Positions 51,375 to 60,448 of a stretch of DNA of 64,000 bases are shown here, one piece after another. Origin of the DNA: Gammaproteobacteria bacterium (lineage in GTDB: Bacteria > Pseudomonadota > Gammaproteobacteria > Competibacterales > Competibacteraceae); the NCBI GenBank assembly GCA_024235095.1, contig JACKNC010000001.1, forward strand, positions 1,835,501 through 1,899,500, read 5' to 3'. The notes beneath the pieces are model-generated. The model made no database searches. It was not told the DNA's origin and saw only the letters and a list, made by a program, of their open reading frames with translations. A program made the translations under genes and the position numbers. The number at the start of each line of letters is the position of its first letter. Position 1 is the stretch's first letter.

Positions 51375-51899
51375 CTATTGGCGGTCCTGCTGAAGCAGCA
51401 TCAATCCAACCCGCAAGTATTCGACCACTTCCGCATAAGCGTTTTCATCGGTTTCGTTACCTTTATCGGTATCGAAACCGATTTTAGCAATATCCGCGAC
51501 ATCTTTGAGAAATTCCGCACTTTCTGCGCCTAACCGGTCGCTCCAACCACTCTCGCCGAGACCCAGTCCATAGAGCAGCCCCTGGCACCAGCTTCCCAAT
51601 GCGCGTACCCGTTCGGACAAAGGCGTATCATCGTCCGGCAGCAGCAGGGTCACAGGCTCATCCAGGTTACCGATTTGGCTGGCATTCTCATCAAATAGTT
51701 GCAAGATTAGCTCATCCAGGGCATGGGAATATCCGCTGTCCTCAACCAGCGCTTCTCGTGCCTTATGTATCCATTGATCACGGTCCAGACTGGCGTCTGT
51801 ACATAACAAACCGCAGAGCAGTCCATGCAATTCAGCAGGGTCGATCGGTTTTAGCAACGGGCTTAGCATCTCGAATCGGGACGCATTTTGATCGGACAT
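51375..51899 (-). CDS. ygfB: UPF0149 family protein YgfB
   Basis: 174 residues from ATG 51899 (MSDQNASRFEML), with TGGAG seven bases upstream. YgfB family features are the ELHGLLCGLLC opening and GSWCQGLLYGLGLGES near 115, plus an acidic helical C-terminus. In gammaproteobacteria it stands before pepP-ubiH. Its role is unclear; in Pseudomonas a homologue modulates resistance regulation. An IS4 element has landed 70 bp upstream and may have cut it from its promoter or earlier genes. Confidence 0.9.
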   Translation of the reverse strand: MSDQNASRFEMLSPLLKPIDPAELHGLLCGLLCTDASLDRDQWIHKAREALVEDSGYSHALDELILQLFDENASQIGNLDEPVTLLLPDDDTPLSERVRALGSWCQGLLYGLGLGESGWSDRLGAESAEFLKDVADIAKIGFDTDKGNETDENAYAEVVEYLRVGLMLLQQDRQ

Positions 51900-51979
51900 A
51901 GCGAGACTCCAGGGCCAGCAGTGGAACACGGCATTATGTATCCTACCATTGCTAGATCAGGTTCCAAAACACTCCGGAT

Positions 51980-53181
51980 CTTACCACCTATCAGTTCTGA
52001 GTTAGACTAGGATTATGAGTTTAACGAACATCATGAGGGGATCATGGGAACGATTCGGCAGTTGGCAACAGAAATCGAAGCGGGGTTGAGAGCTGCCCAC
52101 CCGACGCTACGCAAGACGGTACGCGCCAAGCTAGCTTTAGCGGTGGGCGCCATCCTGGAAGCCCAGACCCCGAATACGGTGGAACTCGCCAATCTCCTAC
52201 CCTTGGAGACCGAACGGCAAGATATGCGCGAGCAGTGGCTGCGGCGGTTGTTGAAGAATCCGTTGCTGTCGAGTACGGAAGTGCTGGAACCGTGGGCGCG
52301 CCAAACCTTGGCGGCGACGGGCCAGCAGGGACAAACGATTATTTTGAGTCTGGATCAAACCGATTTGGGGGATCGTTTTGCGATTTTGATGGTGAGCCTT
52401 GGGATCGGCGATCGGGCCTTACCCCTTGCTTGGCGGGTGGAAGCCGGCCCGGCCAATCTGGGTTTTGCGGCCCAGAAAGCGGTATTAGAACAAGTTCGAG
52501 CGTGGCTCCCGGCGGGAGCCGAGGTGCTGCTTTCGGCGGATCGCTTTTATCCCTCGGTGGATTTATTCGCGTGGCTTCACGCGCAGTCCGGTTGGCATTA
52601 TCGGTTACGATTGAAAGGCAATCTCAATGTGGATCCAGGGTTTGGAGACATGACCACGACCGGGGTGCTTGCCACAGGGCAAACCGAGCGCTATCTGCCC
52701 AATGTGCGGTTATTCAATCAAGGGGTCGCGACGAATCTGGCGATTTGGCATGAGGGGGCCCACCCGGAACCCTGGATCATCGCCATGAATGACCCGCCGA
52801 ATCGGGCGACCGTGCGGGATTACGCAAGTCGCTGGGGCATTGAGCCGATGTTCTCCGATTTCAAAAGTCGCGGTTTTCAATTAGAAGACACGCAGTTACA
52901 GGCCGCTGATCGGCTCGATCGGTTGCTGCTGATCATGGCCTTGGCCATGTACTGGTGCGTGCGCGTCGGTCAAGAGGAGGCCCACGATCACCCCACGCCC
53001 CTGGAAAAAAGACGCAAGAACAGACCGATCCTCACCATTGGACCTTTCGAAAACTCGCCCGTAGCGCCGTTTCCTGGTTCACCCGGGGTCTGCGCGCAAT
53101 CCACCGGAAGCTACAAATGCAACAACCTTTACCTTCCTTCTATCGAGTTTGCCCCGTGATGAGAAACTGATAGGTGGTAAG
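51980..53181 (+). mobile_element. IS4-type element with 10-bp target duplication
   Basis: The ends CTTACCACCTATCAGTT and complement bound 1202 bp. The 10-bp sequence CACTCCGGAT is perfectly repeated at 51970-51979 and 53182-53191, a length typical of IS4-group insertion and a sign of recent arrival. Confidence 0.9.
52044..53170 (+). pseudogene. IS4-type DDE transposase, probable C-terminal frameshift
   Basis: The main frame from ATG 52044 has the DDE residues in ILSLDQTDLGDR, VLLSADRFYPS and RDYASRWGIEPMFSDFKSRG. After an A6 run near 53006 it continues to 53159 with a tail that does not look like the family. The -1 frame across the same point reads WTFRKLARSAVSWFTRGLRA to 53170, which does. 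Either one base was lost or gained in the A run, or slippage makes the full product. The catalytic core is otherwise complete. Confidence 0.75.
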
Positions 53182-53266
53182 CACTCCGGATTGACCCAAC
53201 GGGAATAATCGCCTGTAGGCTTGCCAACGATTATCCCTACATTATCAACGAACTGAGCGTTAATCA

Positions 53267-54415
53267 AATTGTCTAATAACTATAGAAGACCTCTTTAGAG
53301 ACTCTAAATTTATAGAGGAGGTGCGGCAATGAACGCGGAATGGATGTTTGATGCACGTAAAATACCGGATGAAGTGATGAATTACATCCGGCGTATTGCG
53401 GTTCGCGCGGTCGAAGAGAAGCATTATGGTCCGGAGCTTGTTGCTGATTTTTTGGGTATCGACCGAACGAGTATTTATGATTGGCTTCGCAACTATCGTT
53501 ATGAAGGAGAAGAAGCCCTGGATACCCGGAAAGCGCTCGGCGCCACGTGTGTGATGACTCCGGATATTGATCGATGGTTAAAAGAAACGATACTCAATAC
53601 GACGCCGGCGGATCATGGCTATGATACGGTTTTATGGACTTTAGAGATCATGGTTAATTTATTGAAAGAGTACTTTGGTTTATGGGTATCGGATGCCACG
53701 GTTCGTCTGCATTTACATCAATTAGGACTGAGTTGTCAAAAACCTTGTTATCATGCCTTAAACCAGGATCAGGAGGAAGTTAAAAAGTTTATTAATGAAG
53801 AATTTAAAGAGATTCAGAAGCGGGCTCAAGAACTTGGAGCGGATATTGCGTTTCAGGATGAGTCATGGGTTCAAGGCCATACGCGTTCTGGACGGACGTG
53901 GGGCTTAGTCGGTCATCCGCCTGAAATTAAAGTGAGTGATGACCGGGGTGGGTTTCACATTTTATCGATGGTTACGGCGACGGGCGAGTTAATATTTGAA
54001 GTGACCACTCAAAAATGAGTGAGTGGGGTTTTCATTGCCTTTTTAGAGAAGGCATTAGAGGGTCGAGAGCGCCCATTAATTGTCATCACGGACAATGCGT
54101 CTTATCATACCTCGAAAGAAGTCAAAGCCTTTCTTGAGACGCATCGAAAACAAATCCGCTTGTTCTTTCTTCCCCCCCACTCGCCAGAGTTAAATCCGGA
54201 TGAACAGGTTTGGAATGAGATCAAAAATGATCATCTGGAAAAGGAGCCAATTAAAAACCGGGCTGATTTCAGAGCGCGCGTTTATTCTGCTTTGGAAAAG
54301 CTAAAAGAATTTCAGGAAAGGGTCAAATCATTTTTTAGGCTCCCTGATACTCAATACGCTAATCCTGAAAAAGCTCCAGCATGATTTTTGTGGGGATAAC
54401 TATTAGCAAGACAAT
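53267..54415 (+). mobile_element. IS630-family element
   Basis: A transposase gene is bracketed by ATTGTCT-TAATAACTAT-like sequence at the left and a matching inverted form at the right (complement of GATAACTATTAGCAAGACAAT). The exact ends are approximate. An IS1 copy follows directly at 54416. Confidence 0.6.
53329..54384 (+). pseudogene. IS630-family transposase with in-frame TGA
   Basis: One continuous frame of 352 codons interrupted by a single TGA at 54016-54018, between VTTQK and VSGVFIAFLEKALEG. The first part has the N-terminal helix-turn-helix (LVADFLGIDRTSIYDWLR) and the first catalytic Asp in IAFQDESWVQG. The second part has IVITDNASYHTS and LPPHSPELNPDEQVWNEIK with the other Asp and Glu. 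Nothing else is damaged, so the stop is probably one recent point change. ATG 53329 has GAGGAGG upstream. Confidence 0.85.
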
Positions 54416-55229
54416 GGTAGTCCTGTAGAAAGTAGTGATTAATTTATGGTATGATTTTAGTGGTAACAAATAGAGTCAGTAAAGAGCGATGATTTGTCCT
54501 AATTGTCATTCCGTCAACGTTGTAAAAAACGGCAGCATTCACAACGGAAAGCCCACGTTTTCTTGCAAAGATTGCAGTCGACAATTTGTCGAAAATCCAG
54601 AGAATAGAATTTCGCAAGATAAAAAGGATTTAATCGACAAACTGTTATTAGAACGAATTCCTATTGCCGGTATTGCACGGGTCGTTGGGGTTTCAGAACG
54701 TTGGCTACAAGGCGATGTCAATCGAAAATATCAAGGAGTCCCTCAGCAAGTCGCTGTTAAAAAAAAGCCCAAAGGTCGGCTCGTGATTCAGTGTGACGAA
54801 CTGTGGTCTTTTGTAGGAAATAAGAATAACAAACAATGGGTTTGGTTAGCGATTGATCAAGGCACAAGCGAGATCGTCGGCGTTTTTGTCGGTAATCGAA
54901 GCCAAAAAGGCGCTCAAGGACTGTGGGACTCCTTACCGCCGGTTTATCGCCAATGCGCCGTCGCTTATACCGATTTTTGGGAAGCGTATGAGGTGATATT
55001 CCCAACCAAACGTCACAAAGCCGTAGGCAAAGAAAGTGGTCGGACTTACAAAATTGAAAGATTCAATGGTACTTTAAGACAAAGAATTTCTCGTCTCGTT
55101 AGAAAGACGCTCTCTTTTTCGAAGAAACTGGAAAACCACATTGGAGCTATTTGGTATTTTATCCATCATTATAACAATTCTCTATCGGTCGTTACTGCAT
55201 GAGGGTTCACTACAATCTGCAGGACTACC
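54416..55229 (+). mobile_element. IS1-family element, intact
   Basis: Ends GGTAGTCCTGTAGAAAGTAG and complement of GGTAGTCCTGCAGATTGTAG match at 17 of 20 bases and bound 814 bp with one complete transposase frame. No direct repeat is seen outside, which suggests that a later rearrangement removed one flank. Confidence 0.85.
54489..55202 (+). CDS. IS1-family transposase, single-frame form
   Basis: 237 residues. An N-terminal zinc ribbon (MICPNCHSVNVVKNG...SCKDCSRQF) and helix-turn-helix (GIARVVGVSERWLQ) precede the catalytic domain with IQCDELWSFVGNKNNK, AVAYTDFWEAY and KIERFNGTLRQRISRL. Unlike E. coli IS1, whose InsA and InsB are joined by frameshift, here one frame encodes the whole protein. 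It appears functional. Confidence 0.92.
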   Translation: MICPNCHSVNVVKNGSIHNGKPTFSCKDCSRQFVENPENRISQDKKDLIDKLLLERIPIAGIARVVGVSERWLQGDVNRKYQGVPQQVAVKKKPKGRLVIQCDELWSFVGNKNNKQWVWLAIDQGTSEIVGVFVGNRSQKGAQGLWDSLPPVYRQCAVAYTDFWEAYEVIFPTKRHKAVGKESGRTYKIERFNGTLRQRISRLVRKTLSFSKKLENHIGAIWYFIHHYNNSLSVVTA

Positions 55230-55239
55230 TAATCGCCTT

Positions 55240-56850
55240 ATACTCGATTCTCAAGTTTTTAGAACTTGACAAAGTGATGAAAAGGGCAGCGGGTCATTCT
55301 TGTCAGACTCGGGTTCCCGCCTGGGCTGGAGCCGTCACGGTACTGACCCAGTGGCCCGCTACCGCTGGGTAGTCTAAGGTAGACTTCAGCATCATGGCCA
55401 GTGAGCTGATCGAGGAACCGACTCTGTTGATCCGTCAACCCTTACTGTTTGTTCAAGAGTTTGTCGCCGCGCTAGACGAGGCGTTGCGGGCACACGATAG
55501 GGCGGGTCGGGGGCTCTCGCGGTTGCAGCAACGGTGGTTAAGCTTTTGCCTGATGGCGATCATGATCACCCATCGTCTCTGCTGGGCGCGCTTTGAGCGC
55601 GTGGGACTGGGGCGCTATTCGCAAGCGGTGCTGTCGTGAGTCTTTTGCCGGGCCAAACTGCCGTGGGAAGGGCTGTTGGCGCTGAGTGTCCGGGTGATTC
55701 TGCACCGTTATGGGATCACGAGCGGCACCGCTGGTGGCGGATGATAGTGACCGGGCGCGCAGTAAGGTCACGCGGCGGTTCACAAGCTCAAGGACAAGAC
55801 CAGCGGTGGTTATGTCATGGGCCAGTGTCTGGTATTCCTGCTTTTGGTCACGGCCACGGTGACATTCCCGGTGGGGGTGGCCTTCCATCAACCCGATCCG
55901 GCCCTGCGGGCCTGGTGCCGGCGGGATGACGAACTCAAACGGCAAAAGATCGCCAAGCGGGCACGCCCGGCGGGCCCCGGCCCGAGATCCAGCCTACCCG
56001 ACCAAGAGCGCGCTGTGCCTGCAGCTCTTGGAGCGGTTTGCCCGCGAACACCCGACCGTGCAGGTGCAAGCCGTGCTGGTGGACGCGTGGTATGGTACCC
56101 AGGCCTTTCTGGAGCAGGCCAGCGCCCTCTTTGGTGGTGTCCAGGTCATCAGTCAGCGTCGCCACAACCAGAAGGTGCGCTTTCGCAACCGCAGCCTGAC
56201 GCTGGAGACCTTTTCATCCGCTATCCCGGCGTCGCCCAGCGCTATCCACGGCGTGGTGATGAACCCGTCGACGTCATCATCAGCAGTGCGCGTTTGTGGG
56301 TAGAAGTCCATGGACGTAAGCAATTGATCGTGGCTGTGAAGTATGCCGGGGAAACCGAGTATCGTTATTTAGTCGCCACCGACTTGAGTGGGCGAACCGA
56401 AGATGTCTTCCGGACCTTTACCTTACGCTGGCTGGTCGAGGTCTTCATCCAGGACTGGAAAGGCCATCAAGGCTGGGGCACCTTGGCCAAACAGCCAGGC
56501 GTTGAGGGGTCAAGCCACGGCCTGATCTTAAGCCTGCTGGTGGACCAGGGTCTCCTGCTGCATCCGGCCCAGCTCGCCCGGTTGAAGAACCGGCAACCGG
56601 CGGTGACCGTCGGGAGCCTGATCGAGTCCCCCCACCCCGAACAGCAACTCCAGCATCTCACCGAGACCTTGGCCTCGTATGGTGACCTGAGACCCTCGGG
56701 TAAGCACATGGTCGGGCGCGACTTGGGTCGGATGGAACCCACCCTAGCGCTCAAATATCGAGCGGCCACATGTGCGGTGGCGAGTTGAGAAGATCCTTGA
56801 TTTCAGCAAAATGGCTCTCGTCCAGCAATAAAAACTTGAGAACCGAGTAT
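55240..56850 (+). mobile_element. Degenerate IS4-like element
   Basis: The ends ATACTCGATTCTCAAGTTTTTA and complement of ATACTCGGTTCTCAAGTTTTTA bound about 1.6 kb of broken transposase sequence. It is wedged between the IS1 copy on the left and an IS1-like remnant on the right. Confidence 0.7.
55394..56788 (+). pseudogene. DDE transposase with several frameshifts
   Basis: The start MASELIEEPTLLIRQPLLFV runs to a TGA at 55637. The reading then continues in other frames: KLPWEGLLALSVRVILHRYG, MGQCLVFLLLVTATVTFPVG from 55817, then VQAVLVDAWYGTQAFLEQAS and VISQRRHNQKVRFRN in the frame of 55926-56303, and finally VIISSARLWVEVHGRKQLIV and RWLVEVFIQDWKGHQGWGTL to 56788. At least three lesions are needed to explain this. 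Catalytic Asp and Glu are still recognisable in the last pieces. It is dead. Confidence 0.85.
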
Positions 56851-57047
56851 CCATAAAACCTTGCGGGTGACTCCAGCGATGGAGGCAGGCATTTCCGATC
56901 ACGTTTGGTCGCTAGAGGAAATCGCCGGCTTGGTTCCTGAACCGGTCGCCAAGCCGTGCGGCCCCTATAAGAAACGGAAGCAGGTTTCTTAAAATTCAAA
57001 CTGAGATACTACCCGGGTTTGGGTAGTGTCTCAGTTTGAAATTTAGC
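56851..57047 (+). pseudogene. 3' remnant of an IS1-like transposase and its end
   Basis: The 46 C-terminal codons (HKTLRVTPAMEAGISDHVW, GLVPEPVAKPCGPYKKRK) repeat, with few changes, the end of the intact copy at 62017-62907. A palindrome follows at 57001-57034 in which the element end CTACCC meets GGGTAG of an opposite end, a head-to-head junction. The rest of the element was lost when the IS4-like copy landed. Confidence 0.8.
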
Positions 57048-57087
57048 ATCTTGACGGTCGGCGGGAGCCTAAGCATACTGCCCTACT

Positions 57088-57330
57088 ATGCCTAAACGCT
57101 CAAGCAGAGGTCGGCTCGACCTCAACCAACTTGCCAAGTCGATTGTCGATCAAGCGACGGGCGAGGAGACCAAGGACTCGGAACAGTCGGACAAGAATCC
57201 GGCGGCGGTGGCGCTTGGGCGTCTTGGCGGAAAGAAGGGAGGAAAGGCGCGAGCCGAGAAGCTTACGCCAGAGAAACGAAAGGAGATTGCTAGACTTGCC
57301 GCGAACACACGATGGAAGAAAAGTTTCTAG
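57088..57330 (+). CDS. Small basic Gly/Lys-rich protein
   Basis: 80 residues. A charged N-terminal half (LNQLAKSIVDQATGEETKD) leads to AAVALGRLGGKKGGKARAEK and TPEKRKEIARLAANTRWKK. The GGKKGG-KARA segment recurs in small conserved proteins of bacteria and may bind nucleic acid, but no function is established that I can name. It overlaps by a couple of bases the end of the convergent split gene. No strong ribosome site is seen. Confidence 0.65.
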   Translation: MPKRSSRGRLDLNQLAKSIVDQATGEETKDSEQSDKNPAAVALGRLGGKKGGKARAEKLTPEKRKEIARLAANTRWKKSF

Positions 57331-57435
57331 CTAGCCTTCTTAAACGGAAGCTGCAATTCTTCAACGTCTCGCGTGAAATCTAATACAACCTGAATTGGTT
57401 CATTTGAGCTACGTCTATCGTTGTAAACGTCAATA
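57327..57435 (-). pseudogene. 3' part of the third higBA-module gene, cut off by IS21
   Basis: Minus-strand translation from the IS21 edge gives VYNDRRSSNEPIQVVLDFT, RDVEELQLPFKKAS and TAG at 57327-57329. It joins the 5' part at 60061-60437 exactly when IS21 and one TCAATA copy are removed. Confidence 0.8.
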
Positions 57436-57441
57436 TGCGTA

Positions 57442-57560
57442 TTTCACGGGATGACGGCAGGTCGTTTCACGGGATGACGGCAGGTCGTTTCACGGGATGA
57501 CGGCAGGTCGTTTCACGGAAGGCGGCAGGCCATTACACGGAAGGCGGCGGGTTGTTTCGC
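57442..57560. repeat. Terminal 23-bp repeats of IS21
   Basis: Five head-to-tail units of about 23 bp built on TTTCACGGGATGACGGCAGG (three nearly identical, two diverged to CACGGAAGGCGGC). One or two inverted copies lie at the other end near 60020-60050. Such repeats are the transposase binding sites of IS21 elements. Confidence 0.8.
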
Positions 57561-57623
57561 CAATGAGCAGCGACGCAGGTTAACAACTTGTAGGCTGGTT
57601 CCTTTTTTTCCGAGGAGGAACTC

Positions 57624-59174
57624 ATGCCGACTGAGAGGTTATCCATGCGCAAGATTCAAGAAGTGCTTCGTTTGCAGGCGGCGGGCCATAGCCAACCACA
57701 AATTGCCCGGAGTTGCGGGATCGGCCGTAGCACGGTCGGAGAGTATCTGCAACGCGCCCGACGAGCGGGCCTGGGTTGGCCCCTGCCCAAGGGCATGATG
57801 GCCGATGAATTGGAACGACGGTTGTTTCCGCCGCGCCCCGCCGCTGGGTCTGCGGATCGCGGAAAACCGGATTGGGCCACCGTCCACCAGGAATTACGCC
57901 GCCCCGGCGTCACCTTGTGGCTCTTGTGGGAAGAGTACAAAGCCACGCATCCCCAGGGCTATCAATACACCTGGTTCTGCCAGCAGTATCGGGCTTGGGT
58001 GGCGCATACCGATGTGGTGATGCGCCAGACCCATCGGGCCGGTGAGAAGGTGTTTGTGGACTACGCCGGTCCCACCGTGCCCATCGTGGACCGCATCACG
58101 GGTGAACTCCGCCAGGCCCAAGTGTTTGTTGCGGTGCTGGGCGCCAGCAATTACACCTATGTGGAGGCGACCTGGACCCAAGGACTGGATGACTGGCTCA
58201 TGGCGCATGTCCGGGCCTTTGCATTTTTCGGCGGTGTCCCGGAAATTGTGGTTCCAGATAATTTGAAAACCGGCGTCCAGACGCCGCACCGCTATGAGCC
58301 CGACCTCAACCCCAGTTATCTGGAGTTAGCCGCCCATTATGGCGTCGCGGTGATCCCCGCGCGTGTCCGAAAACCGCGTGATAAAGCCAAAGCGGAAAGT
58401 GGCGTGCTCGTGGTGGAACGCTGGATTCTGGCCCGCTTGCGCCATCGGACTCTGTTCAGTCTCGACGAACTCAACACGGTCATCCGCGAACTGCGCGACG
58501 CCCTCAATCAGCGCGCCTTCAAAAAACTCCCCGGTTCCCGTCAGCATTGGTTTGCAACGCTGGAACAACCGGCGTTGCGTCCCTTACCGGCCGAACCCTA
58601 CGTGTTCGCGCAATGGAAAAAAGCGCGCGTCAACATTGACTATCACATTGACATCGAGCGCCATTACTATTCGGTCCCCTACCTCCTGGTGCGCCAGGAA
58701 GTGGAGGTGCGCCTGACCGCCACCACGGTCGAGGTCTTCCATCAACGTCAGCGGGTGGCTTGTCATCGCCGCCATCCGCAGCCTGGTCGCCATACCACCG
58801 TAACCGCCCACATGCCCAAAGCCCATCGGGAGTACGCCGAATGGACGCCCGAACGGTTAGTGCGCTGGGCTCACCAGACCGGCCCCCACACGGCGACTCT
58901 AGTGGAACGTATCCTGGCCACGCGGCCCCATCCTCAGCAGGGCTACCGCTCGTGCTTGGGCATCTTGCGTCTGGGCAAAGCCTATGGCGCCGACCGCTTG
59001 GAGGCCGCCTGTCAGCGCGCGTTAGCCATTGGGGGACTGAGTTACAAGAGCATCGAGTCGATTCTCAAGCATGGCCTGGACCAGCAACGCCTCCCGGATG
59101 CGGGGACTTCGCCACCGCCCATCCCTTCGACCGCGACCCACGCGAACGTGCGCGGCGCACGCTATTACCAATAA
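57624..59174 (+). CDS. istA: IS21-family transposase IstA
   Basis: 516 residues. An N-terminal helix-turn-helix (HSQPQIARSCGIGRSTVGEY) precedes the DDE domain: VFVDYAGPTVPIVD, EIVVPDNLKTGV and DKAKAESGVLVVERWI with the Glu. The C-terminal half has the beta-strand HYYSVPYLLVRQEVEVRLT typical of IstA. GAGGAGG precedes ATG 57624. The gene is intact and followed by istB after 16 bp. Confidence 0.95.
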   Translation: MPTERLSMRKIQEVLRLQAAGHSQPQIARSCGIGRSTVGEYLQRARRAGLGWPLPKGMMADELERRLFPPRPAAGSADRGKPDWATVHQELRRPGVTLWLLWEEYKATHPQGYQYTWFCQQYRAWVAHTDVVMRQTHRAGEKVFVDYAGPTVPIVDRITGELRQAQVFVAVLGASNYTYVEATWTQGLDDWLMAHVRAFAFFGGVPEIVVPDNLKTGVQTPHRYEPDLNPSYLELAAHYGVAVIPARVRKPRDKAKAESGVLVVERWILARLRHRTLFSLDELNTVIRELRDALNQRAFKKLPGSRQHWFATLEQPALRPLPAEPYVFAQWKKARVNIDYHIDIERHYYSVPYLLVRQEVEVRLTATTVEVFHQRQRVACHRRHPQPGRHTTVTAHMPKAHREYAEWTPERLVRWAHQTGPHTATLVERILATRPHPQQGYRSCLGILRLGKAYGADRLEAACQRALAIGGLSYKSIESILKHGLDQQRLPDAGTSPPPIPSTATHANVRGARYYQ

Positions 59175-59190
59175 CCCAGGAGCCTCCGCC

Positions 59191-59946
59191 ATGCTGAAAC
59201 AACCCCTTCTCGATCAACTGCACACCTTGAAACTCAGCGGCATGCGTCAGGCCTTGCACGAGCAACTCCAGATGCCCGATAGCGATCAGCTCAGCTTTAC
59301 GGATCGCTTGAGTCTCCTGGTTGATCGCGAACTGACCGAACGCGCGAATCGTCGCCTCCAGTACCGCTTACAGCAAGCCCGTTTGCCCCAGCAAGCCTGC
59401 CGGGAAGACCTGGATTACCAACATCCCCGGGGCCTGGATAAAACCCTCATCCAGCATCTGCTCGGTGAACGCTGGCTTGTGGAGCATCTCAACTGCCTGA
59501 TTACCGGCCCCACCGGCGTGGGGAAAACATGGATTGCTTGTGCCTTGGCTCAGCATGCGTGTCGTCTGGGCTATACCGCGCGCTATGTCCGTTTGCCCCG
59601 CTTGCTCCCTGAACTGGCGTTGGCCCGCGCCGATGGCCGCTATCCCAAGCTGCTACGCGAGTACGCTAAAGCACACGTGTTGGTCATCGATGACTGGGGC
59701 TTAACACCGCTCACCAGCGAGGGCCGCCGTGATCTTCTGGAAATCCTCGATGACCGGCATCACCGTCAATCCACCCTCGTGACCAGCCAGTTGCCCGTGG
59801 CAAGCTGGCACGCCTATCTGGACGAACCCACTCTGGCTGATGCCCTCCTCGATCGGCTCGTCCATAACGCCTACACCCTCAACCTGACCGGAGAATCCTT
59901 ACGAAAACGTAAAACCCCCTTGACGAACTCCATCACGGAACAGTAA
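59191..59946 (+). CDS. istB: IS21-family helper ATPase IstB
   Basis: 251 residues from ATG 59191 (MLKQPLLDQLHTLKLSG), with AGGAG upstream; the longer frame to 59071 overlaps istA. AAA+ motifs are ITGPTGVGKTWIA (Walker A) and VLVIDDWGLTPL (Walker B), with a sensor in STLVTSQLPV. It assembles on target DNA and recruits IstA. It is intact. Confidence 0.95.
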   Translation: MLKQPLLDQLHTLKLSGMRQALHEQLQMPDSDQLSFTDRLSLLVDRELTERANRRLQYRLQQARLPQQACREDLDYQHPRGLDKTLIQHLLGERWLVEHLNCLITGPTGVGKTWIACALAQHACRLGYTARYVRLPRLLPELALARADGRYPKLLREYAKAHVLVIDDWGLTPLTSEGRRDLLEILDDRHHRQSTLVTSQLPVASWHAYLDEPTLADALLDRLVHNAYTLNLTGESLRKRKTPLTNSITEQ

Positions 59947-60060
59947 ACACTCATCCACTGCGTCGCTGCGCTCCGACCGAGTGAAATACGCTGCCGCCTT
60001 CGACTGAACTCGCCGGCCGTCATCCCGTGAAATGGATGGCCGGCATCAGTGAAATACGCA

Positions 60061-60437
60061 TCAATATCAGTTTTTAACTGATAACAATCGCCTACAATTT
60101 GTTGGCGGCGCTGAGAAAATGATTTTTGAAAATGTTCATGTGGAGCATTTTGGTCATCAAGGTCGGCCCATAATGCCAGTGTTTTATTCCCTTTCCTCTT
60201 AGTAATTGCATGCTTAGCTCGATAGCGCCTGCCGAATCTATCAGTACGGTATTCCTCACGAAACACTTGCGCGATGTCAGCAGCAATTGCGTCGATTACA
60301 GTTTTGATATTCGGCTTATGTAATCCATTACGGTAGGCCCATTTAGCTAACTCATGTGGTTCAATTAACCCATCATCTCGAACTTCACGCTTGTAACGTT
60401 CTATATAGTCCTTTATTTGATTTAAGTACGCCGACAT
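60061..60437 (-). pseudogene. 5' part of an unknown gene after higA, broken by IS21
   Basis: ATG 60437 has GAGG eight bases upstream and begins 11 bp after the higA stop. The protein starts MSAYLNQIKDYIERYKREV and includes ELAKWAYRNGLHKPN and GRRYRAKHAITKRKGNKTL, then QRRQQIVGDCYQLKTDID up to the insertion. Restored, it would be about 160 residues. I know no function. Its position as a third gene in the same operon suggests it belongs to the toxin-antitoxin module. Confidence 0.8.
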
Positions 60438-60448
60438 AACTAAACCTC

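Larger units (their letters stand above)
57436..60060 (+). mobile_element. IS21-family element with 6-bp target duplication
   Basis: TGCGTATTTCAC at 57436 and its complement ending at 60060 bound 2625 bp. TCAATA is repeated at 57430-57435 and 60061-60066. It carries istA and istB with clean frames and multiple terminal repeats, so it looks active. It has split a gene on the minus strand. Confidence 0.93.

Noticed and set aside
53329..54384. In-frame TGA as a selenocysteine codon
   Set aside because: Transposases do not use selenocysteine and no hairpin of the needed kind is evident after the codon.
57442..57560. Regular 23-bp repeats resembling a CRISPR array
   Set aside because: The units are head to tail with no spacers and lie at the end of an IS21 element, with inverted copies at the other end, so they are transposase binding sites.
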